From contig NZ_CP095097.1 in the NCBI RefSeq assembly GCF_025561445.1, positions 1-33,779 of the forward strand: 33,779 nt of DNA, read 5' to 3'. Made by a program: the position numbers and the translations under genes. This document shows positions 30,406-33,779 of the stretch, piece by piece. Within the stretch, counting starts at the first letter, position 1, and the number at the start of each line of letters is the position of its first letter. The notes below the pieces were generated by a model. The model had not been told where the DNA came from, made no database searches, and saw nothing but the letters and a program-made list of their open reading frames with translations. Source of the stretch: Staphylococcus sp. IVB6181 (GTDB taxonomy: Bacteria > Bacillota > Bacilli > Staphylococcales > Staphylococcaceae).

Positions 30406-30954
30406 GTGAGAAGATTGAAAAATTTCATATTAGGTATTTTGATTGTGGCAGTTGTAGGTATGCTTGTCTTTATGCTTGTGAAAGTACCTCAAGTACCGCA
30501 AGTCGATACTTATCAACAACAGCTTCTGACTTTCGCATGGTTCTTGCCAGTACTGTTTACCTTAGCTGGTTTACTGATTTTACTCGGCATCATATTGATT
30601 TTCAGTCTGTTTGCGCCCACACATCGAAAACCGGGATTGTATAAAATCTATTCGGATGGTCATATTTATATATCAAGAAAATCAATTGACAAAGTTGCAC
30701 TTGATACTATGGCACAATATGATCAGCTCATGCAGCCGAATGTGGTAACAAAATGCTACAGCAAGAAGAAAAAGTCTTACATAGACTTAAAGGCTGATTT
30801 CTTTTTACCAGATCAATCACATGCACAAACAATAACTGAAAATGTCAGAACAGATATTAAGAAAAACGTAGAGTATTTTGCGGAAGTACCTATTAGAAAA
30901 TTAGAAGTAAATGTTAAGGATCAAAAAAGTCCATCAAGTCCAAGAGTGTTATAA
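30406..30954 (+). CDS. amaP: AmaP, membrane anchor for Asp23
   Basis: 182 residues from GTG 30406, behind GAGGAGGTG. Two membrane helices (NFILGILIVAVVGMLVFMLV; WFLPVLFTLAGLLILLGIIL) are followed by a cytosolic domain with SDGHIYISRKSIDKVALDT. It recruits Asp23 to the membrane in S. aureus. It is first in a three-gene operon and complete. Confidence 0.9.
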   Translation: MRRLKNFILGILIVAVVGMLVFMLVKVPQVPQVDTYQQQLLTFAWFLPVLFTLAGLLILLGIILIFSLFAPTHRKPGLYKIYSDGHIYISRKSIDKVALDTMAQYDQLMQPNVVTKCYSKKKKSYIDLKADFFLPDQSHAQTITENVRTDIKKNVEYFAEVPIRKLEVNVKDQKSPSSPRVL

Positions 30955-30969
30955 AGGAGGGGGAACAGG

Positions 30970-31209
30970 ATGTCTAACGAAAACAAACAAAAACCGAATG
31001 ATTCTACACAACACGTTGTTGATTTTATAAAGAGTTACATTGGAAGAATTGTTGGCTTTTTAGTCTTTTTAATCATTGCGATTTTATTTTTAACCATCGG
31101 CTTTTGGAAAACCGTCCTGATTATCGTGTTGTGTTTAACTGGAATAGGAATAGGGTACATTAAAGACCGTAGACAACAATTTCTAAACTTTTTAAACCGG
31201 TGGAGCTAA
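30970..31209 (+). CDS. DUF2273 small membrane protein of the asp23 operon
   Basis: 79 residues with two helices (IVGFLVFLIIAILFLTIGFW; VLIIVLCLTGIGIGYI) and a basic C-terminus (KDRRQQFLNFLNRW). It starts behind AAAGGAGGGGG, 15 bp after amaP. This protein regularly stands between amaP and asp23 in staphylococci; its role is probably in membrane docking of the Asp23 layer. Confidence 0.88.
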   Translation: MSNENKQKPNDSTQHVVDFIKSYIGRIVGFLVFLIIAILFLTIGFWKTVLIIVLCLTGIGIGYIKDRRQQFLNFLNRWS

Positions 31210-31273
31210 CTTATAATTTTTGTAAACATTTGAGACGCATATGGAAATTTCTAAATAAAAAGGAGAATGCAAT

Positions 31274-31768
31274 ATGGCAGTTGATAATACTAAAGCAAAA
31301 CAAGCTTATGACCAAGAAACAGGAGTAAACCAAGTGGAGCAGCAAGAAAACCAAGCGAACCAACAACCTAAATTCCAAAATAAATTAACATTCACAGATG
31401 AAGTTATTGAAAAAATTGCTGGTATTGCGGCACGCGAAGTAGACGGAATTCTTTCATTGAAAGGCAATTTCGTAGACAGCATCAGCAACCAGTTCTCTAG
31501 TACTGAAAATGTAACACAAGGTGTATCAGTTGAAGTAGGAGAAAAACAAACAGCAGTAGACTTAAGAGTCATTTTAGAATACGGTGAGGCAGCACCTAAG
31601 ATCTTCCGCAAAGTGACAGACTTGATTAAAGAACAAGTGAAACACATGACTGGCTTGCAAGTTGTTGAAGTAAATATGCGTGTTGAAGATGTGATGACAC
31701 GTAAAGAATTCGAACAAAAGCAAAAAGATAATAAAGAACAGCAAAAACAAGAAAAAGGGTTACAATAA
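31274..31768 (+). CDS. asp23: Asp23 alkaline shock protein
   Basis: 164 residues, soluble. The Asp23/Gls24 domain spans about residues 35-145: [40 protein letters not shown] and [14 protein letters not shown]. The tails are Gln/Glu/Lys-rich ([13 protein letters not shown]). It starts behind AAAAAGGAG. It is an abundant envelope-stress protein that forms a layer at the membrane through AmaP. Plasmid copies would raise the dose of a chromosomal function. An old IS431 remnant follows at 31792. Confidence 0.95.
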   Translation: MAVDNTKAKQAYDQETGVNQVEQQENQANQQPKFQNKLTFTDEVIEKIAGIAAREVDGILSLKGNFVDSISNQFSSTENVTQGVSVEVGEKQTAVDLRVILEYGEAAPKIFRKVTDLIKEQVKHMTGLQVVEVNMRVEDVMTRKEFEQKQKDNKEQQKQEKGLQ

Positions 31769-31791
31769 GTATTTTTGGTAACAGAAGTAAG

Positions 31792-31930
31792 AAGGTCCTG
31801 TTGAAAAACTGAAAAATAACAATATGTGCTAATTTGCTAGCATAATGCTAATTTCATGTCATAGCGAAACCTGCAGACTTTTATAGACTGTAAATACATT
31901 CTATACCTTTAATTGTATTTTTAACGTAGT
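31792..31930 (-). mobile_element. Old, degenerate IS431 right-end remnant
   Basis: GGTCCTGTTGAAAAACTGAA and the following GCTAGCATAATGCTAATTTC, AGACTGTAAATACATTC align with the IS431 right end with many changes and small gaps. It is much more diverged than the full copies, so it records an earlier insertion. Confidence 0.75.
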
Positions 31931-32123
31931 TAAGCAAGTAGAAAAAATAACAGGTACTCAATTAGTTGTTCTTCATTATCAACCTATAAATAAACTTTGT
32001 GATTATTTGACTGGATTTGAAGGGAATTTATCCGATGGTATAACTGAATACTTAATACAAAATAGATTTAATCGTCAAATAGTAGGTGTTATAGCAAAAG
32101 TATTCATTGGTGTGATTTTGTAA
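31929..32123 (+). pseudogene. Fragment of a bacteriocin-like peptide (module 2)
   Basis: The frame entering from the IS remnant reads VVKQVEKITGTQLVVLHYQP, then INKLCDYLTGFEGNLSDGI and ends AKVFIGVIL. No start codon or ribosome binding site is present. The CDYLTGF part and tail match the fragment at 3327-3464. It is longer by 24 residues at the N-terminal side. Confidence 0.5.
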
Positions 32124-32125
32124 TT

Positions 32126-32299
32126 GTGAATAAGGAAAGAAGGATATATTTATTTTTGCTTATAGTTACAGCTCTTGCCTTTTTTATTTTGCCTCAAATA
32201 ACAGGTAACTATAATATCGTAACTAGATCATTTGGTATTATCCCTTTTGCTTTCTTTGTTTTATTTATATTTAGTTCTGATAAGAAATCTGATAGATAA
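32126..32299 (+). CDS. Small two-TM protein, possible immunity partner (module 2)
   Basis: 57 residues from GTG, two bases after the previous stop, so translation is probably coupled. Two helices (RIYLFLLIVTALAFFILPQI; SFGIIPFAFFVLFIF) with a charged tail SSDKKSDR. The same layout is seen, in decayed form, at 3476-3653. The function is unknown; position suggests immunity to the linked peptide. Confidence 0.5.
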   Translation: MNKERRIYLFLLIVTALAFFILPQITGNYNIVTRSFGIIPFAFFVLFIFSSDKKSDR

Positions 32300-32314
32300 A
32301 AGTATTAAGGATAG

Positions 32315-32352
32315 ATGTGGAAGGTCCCGTTTGTAAATGGGACCTTCCACAT
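32315..32352 (+). terminator. Terminator after module 2
   Basis: ATGTGGAAGGTCCC and GGGACCTTCCACAT form a perfect 14-bp stem followed by TTTTT. Confidence 0.85.
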
Positions 32353-32354
32353 TT

Positions 32355-32385
32355 TTGGAAACGAGTTTATTCTTTTTTTGATATA
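32355..32385 (+). other. Degenerate dso-like sequence, copy 5
   Basis: TTTGGAAACGAGTTTATTCT then TTTTTTGATA aligns with the 15920 copy; the nick core is altered. It again lies directly after a gene's terminator. Confidence 0.35.
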
Positions 32386-32474
32386 ATTCTTACCAAAAAT
32401 GTTAGATGACATTATTTCTTATTGATTAATAAATTTTATCGATAGAAGCGCTCGTTTCAAATTTTAAAGTAACC

Positions 32475-32513
32475 AAAAACGTCTTAAGCACTAACAATGC
32501 TTAAGACGTTTTG
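32475..32513. terminator. Perfect hairpin upstream of the IS200-type element
   Basis: CAAAAACGTCTTAAGCA and TGCTTAAGACGTTTTG pair over 15-16 bp. The arms share AACGTCTTAAG with the terminator of csbD copy 1 (14685-14730), so it may be its relative. Confidence 0.7.
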
Positions 32514-32581
32514 TTCTTATTCTTTCTTTTGAAAACCATACGCTGTGCGTATGGTTCAGGAAAGCTTTAGCGATGTAATAA

Positions 32582-32651
32582 AAAAACTCCTAAACATGGT
32601 ATAATGTGAAATGGTCTGGCAACCAACATTACATCATGAATAGGAGTTTTT
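32582..32651 (+). promoter_or_regulatory. Ribosome-binding-site-sequestering leader of tnpA
   Basis: AAAAACTCCT (32582-32591) is complementary to AGGAGTTTTT (32642-32651), which contains the tnpA Shine-Dalgarno. Transcription entering from outside would hide the site; this is the known protective structure of IS200 elements. Confidence 0.65.
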
Positions 32652-32653
32652 GT

Positions 32654-33124
32654 ATGTCTAATGATATAAATAGTTTAGCACACACAAAATGGAATTGTAA
32701 GTATCATATTGTTTTCGCCCCTAAATACAGAAGACAAATAATTTATGGTAAATTGAAAAAGGATATTGGGAAAATACTTCGACTTTTATGCGAACGAAAA
32801 GGTGTAGAAATAATAGAGGCAGAGGCCTGTAAAGATCACATTCATATGCTTGTGAGTATACCTCCTAAAATTTCAGTTTCAAGTTTTGTTGGATATTTAA
32901 AAGGAAAAAGTAGTCTAATGATTTTTGATAGACATGCAAATCTTAAATATAAATATGGGAACAGAAAATTTTGGTGTAAAGGTTTTTATGTTGATACAGT
33001 AGGAAGAAATAAAAAAGTGATAGAGAACTATATTCGAAATCAAATACAAGAGGATATCGTTGCAGATCAGATGTCGATGAAAGAATTTATCGATCCATTT
33101 ACTGGTGAGAAAGTAGGAAAATAA
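32654..33124 (+). CDS. tnpA: IS200-type Y1 HUH transposase TnpA
   Basis: 156 residues from ATG 32654 after ATAGGAG (a longer frame from 32606 would run through the leader hairpin). The HUH motif is DHIHM (His about 62 and 64), with the catalytic Tyr in IENYIRNQ (about 126). KYHIVFAPKYRRQ near the N-terminus and KFWCKGFYVDTVG are conserved. It is full length and moves as single-stranded DNA. Confidence 0.95.
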   Translation: MSNDINSLAHTKWNCKYHIVFAPKYRRQIIYGKLKKDIGKILRLLCERKGVEIIEAEACKDHIHMLVSIPPKISVSSFVGYLKGKSSLMIFDRHANLKYKYGNRKFWCKGFYVDTVGRNKKVIENYIRNQIQEDIVADQMSMKEFIDPFTGEKVGK

Positions 33125-33237
33125 AGAGTGATGACCGTAGCCCTTTAGGGCTTGCTGAAAAAGTAGTACGGTTGTCAGATTCTTCAGTGCCCTTTTAAGG
33201 GCTGGTCAGTAATAGAGGCTTTCAGCCGAAGAACAAA

Positions 33238-33262
33238 CCACCCGTTCACACGGGTGGTTTTG
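33238..33262 (-). terminator. Terminator of csbD copy 2
   Basis: AACCACCCGT and ACGGGTGGTT pair around TCACAC; on the minus strand it follows the csbD stop. Confidence 0.75.
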
Positions 33263-33264
33263 AT

Positions 33265-33453
33265 TTAGTTTTTATCTCCTTTAATTTTATCAATCAAATC
33301 ATTAGCTTTACCTTTAACATCATCTACTACTTCTTTAGCTTTACCAGAAGCTTTATCTTCCTTTCCTTCCGCCTTTAAATCCTTATTATCAGTAGCATCT
33401 CCAATCGTTTCTTTGATATTTCCTTTTGTTTGTTCGAATTTTTCTTCATTCAT
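33265..33453 (-). CDS. csbD: CsbD-family stress protein, copy 2
   Basis: 62 residues, [20 protein letters not shown] to IDKIKGDKN, behind AGGAGGA. It differs from copy 1 by a few substitutions (N for S, T for A, E for G, G for D, I for V). GTTTAA upstream (about 33507) could be a sigma-B -35, but no GGGTAT follows; TATAGT at a sigma-A spacing is more likely. Confidence 0.9.
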   Translation of the reverse strand: MNEEKFEQTKGNIKETIGDATDNKDLKAEGKEDKASGKAKEVVDDVKGKANDLIDKIKGDKN

Positions 33454-33532
33454 TTTCCATTCCTCCTAAATAATCAATATCTACAATAACACTATATTAT
33501 TTAAACGTTCTTTTTAAAAGTAAAATCACATC

Positions 33533-33627
33533 AGTTCTATCGCGAAATTGATTTTATAGTATAATTTTAGCAAAAATAATCCTTCTGTACGAACTATTTT
33601 GTATGTAAACAATTTGACGGGGCGTAA
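33533..33627 (+). mobile_element. Old, degenerate IS431 left-end remnant
   Basis: AGTTCTATCGCGAAATTGAT, then ATAGTATAATTTTAGC and GTATGTAAACAATTTGACGG align with the IS431 left end and first transposase codons, with the start codon changed to ACG (TACGAACTATTTTG). It has about the same divergence as the remnant at 31792. Confidence 0.75.
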
Positions 33628-33690
33628 CAACTTTTGGGTTCAAGGCAACGCTTCGTTTTTATAATAACTAGGAAGAATATTAGAAAAATA

Positions 33691-33779
33691 GGTTCTGTTG
33701 CAAAATTAAAAAATATAGCTAACCACTAATATGTCATGTCAGTGTTCGTTTAACTTGCTAGCATGATGCTAATTTCGTG
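33691..33779 (-). mobile_element. IS431/IS257 copy 1, right part (continues at 1-701)
   Basis: It starts at the terminus GGTTCTGTTGCAAAATTAAA and ends with the last transposase codons (HEISIMLAS). Joined to base 1 it forms a complete 790-bp IS431. Confidence 0.95.

Larger units (their letters stand above)
32530..33225 (+). mobile_element. IS200/IS605-family element (tnpA only)
   Basis: The left end has the hairpin AACCATACGC/GCGTATGGTT (32534-32556), the type recognised by Y1 transposases. The right side carries small hairpins (AGCCCTTTAGGGCT, GCCCTTTTAAGGGC). No terminal inverted repeats and no target duplication, as expected. Exact ends are not determined. Confidence 0.8.

Noticed and set aside
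30396..30644. Alternative-frame ORF inside amaP
   Set aside because: Overlaps the conserved amaP frame and reads through its membrane helices out of frame.
1..33779. CRISPR array, tRNA or rRNA genes
   Set aside because: No regularly spaced repeats with unique spacers and no recognisable tRNA or rRNA sequence were seen; the repeats present are IS ends, sso blocks and PSM cassettes.
1..33779. Antibiotic-resistance genes usual on IS431 plasmids (tetK, ble/aadD, mupA, blaZ)
   Set aside because: None of their signatures is present; the VOC protein is only a distant relative of bleomycin-binding proteins.

Overview
The window looks like a complete circular staphylococcal plasmid of about 33.8 kb, linearised inside an IS431/IS257 copy. 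The last 89 bases (33691-33779) and the first 701 bases join into one 790-bp IS431 with both terminal repeats and an uninterrupted transposase frame. Low GC, strong AAGGAGG-type ribosome binding sites, many IS431 copies, PemIK, Sin, Asp23/AmaP and PSM peptides all point to Staphylococcus, probably a coagulase-negative species. The species cannot be fixed from the sequence.

The plasmid is a mosaic. The working backbone seems to be a winged-helix Rep (16363-17307) with a probable antisense-RNA/attenuator leader, one intact ParA/small-partner partition pair (788-1899), a second pair whose ParA is frameshifted (18508-19624), the Sin serine recombinase with its resH-like site (19790-20490), and two stability modules: PemI/PemK (3821-4404) and a probable type I holin-like toxin (5551-5640). 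A decayed RepA_N initiator (2014-2353) records a lost or fused second replicon.

Layout: 1-3330, par1, RepA_N remnant and a small-gene cassette between rolling-circle dso-like and sso-like sequences; 3330-5280, bacteriocin-like debris, PemIK and a dead IS431; 5280-8310, type I toxin, broken HTH-membrane protein and an ISL3 element in a small gene; 8310-13230, BrnQ transporter, an unknown protein, PSM cassette A and an ABC transporter; 13230-15830, two dead IS431 copies around a broken membrane gene, an sso with an inverted core and CsbD; 15830-21450, rep, LSm-like protein, par2, sin and a VOC-protein cassette between dso and sso; 21450-23830, hairpin/iteron region, bacteriocin-like fragment and PSM cassette B; 23830-28180, panD fragment, MFS transporter with a divergent XRE-cupin regulator, and katA; 28180-29500, truncated LysE gene and intact IS431; 29500-32400, broken secreted protein, sigma-B-type amaP-DUF2273-asp23 operon and a second bacteriocin-like module; 32530-33690, IS200-type element, second CsbD and an IS431 remnant.

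The cargo suggests a niche or stress-fitness plasmid: catalase, the Asp23 envelope-stress operon, two CsbD proteins, transporters, and two copies of a PSM/SLUSH-like peptide operon. No classical antibiotic-resistance gene is seen. The features most worth a second look are the duplicated PSM cassettes bounded by IS431 termini, the five dso-like sequences that sit beside small genes, and the plasmid-borne Hfq/LSm-like protein.
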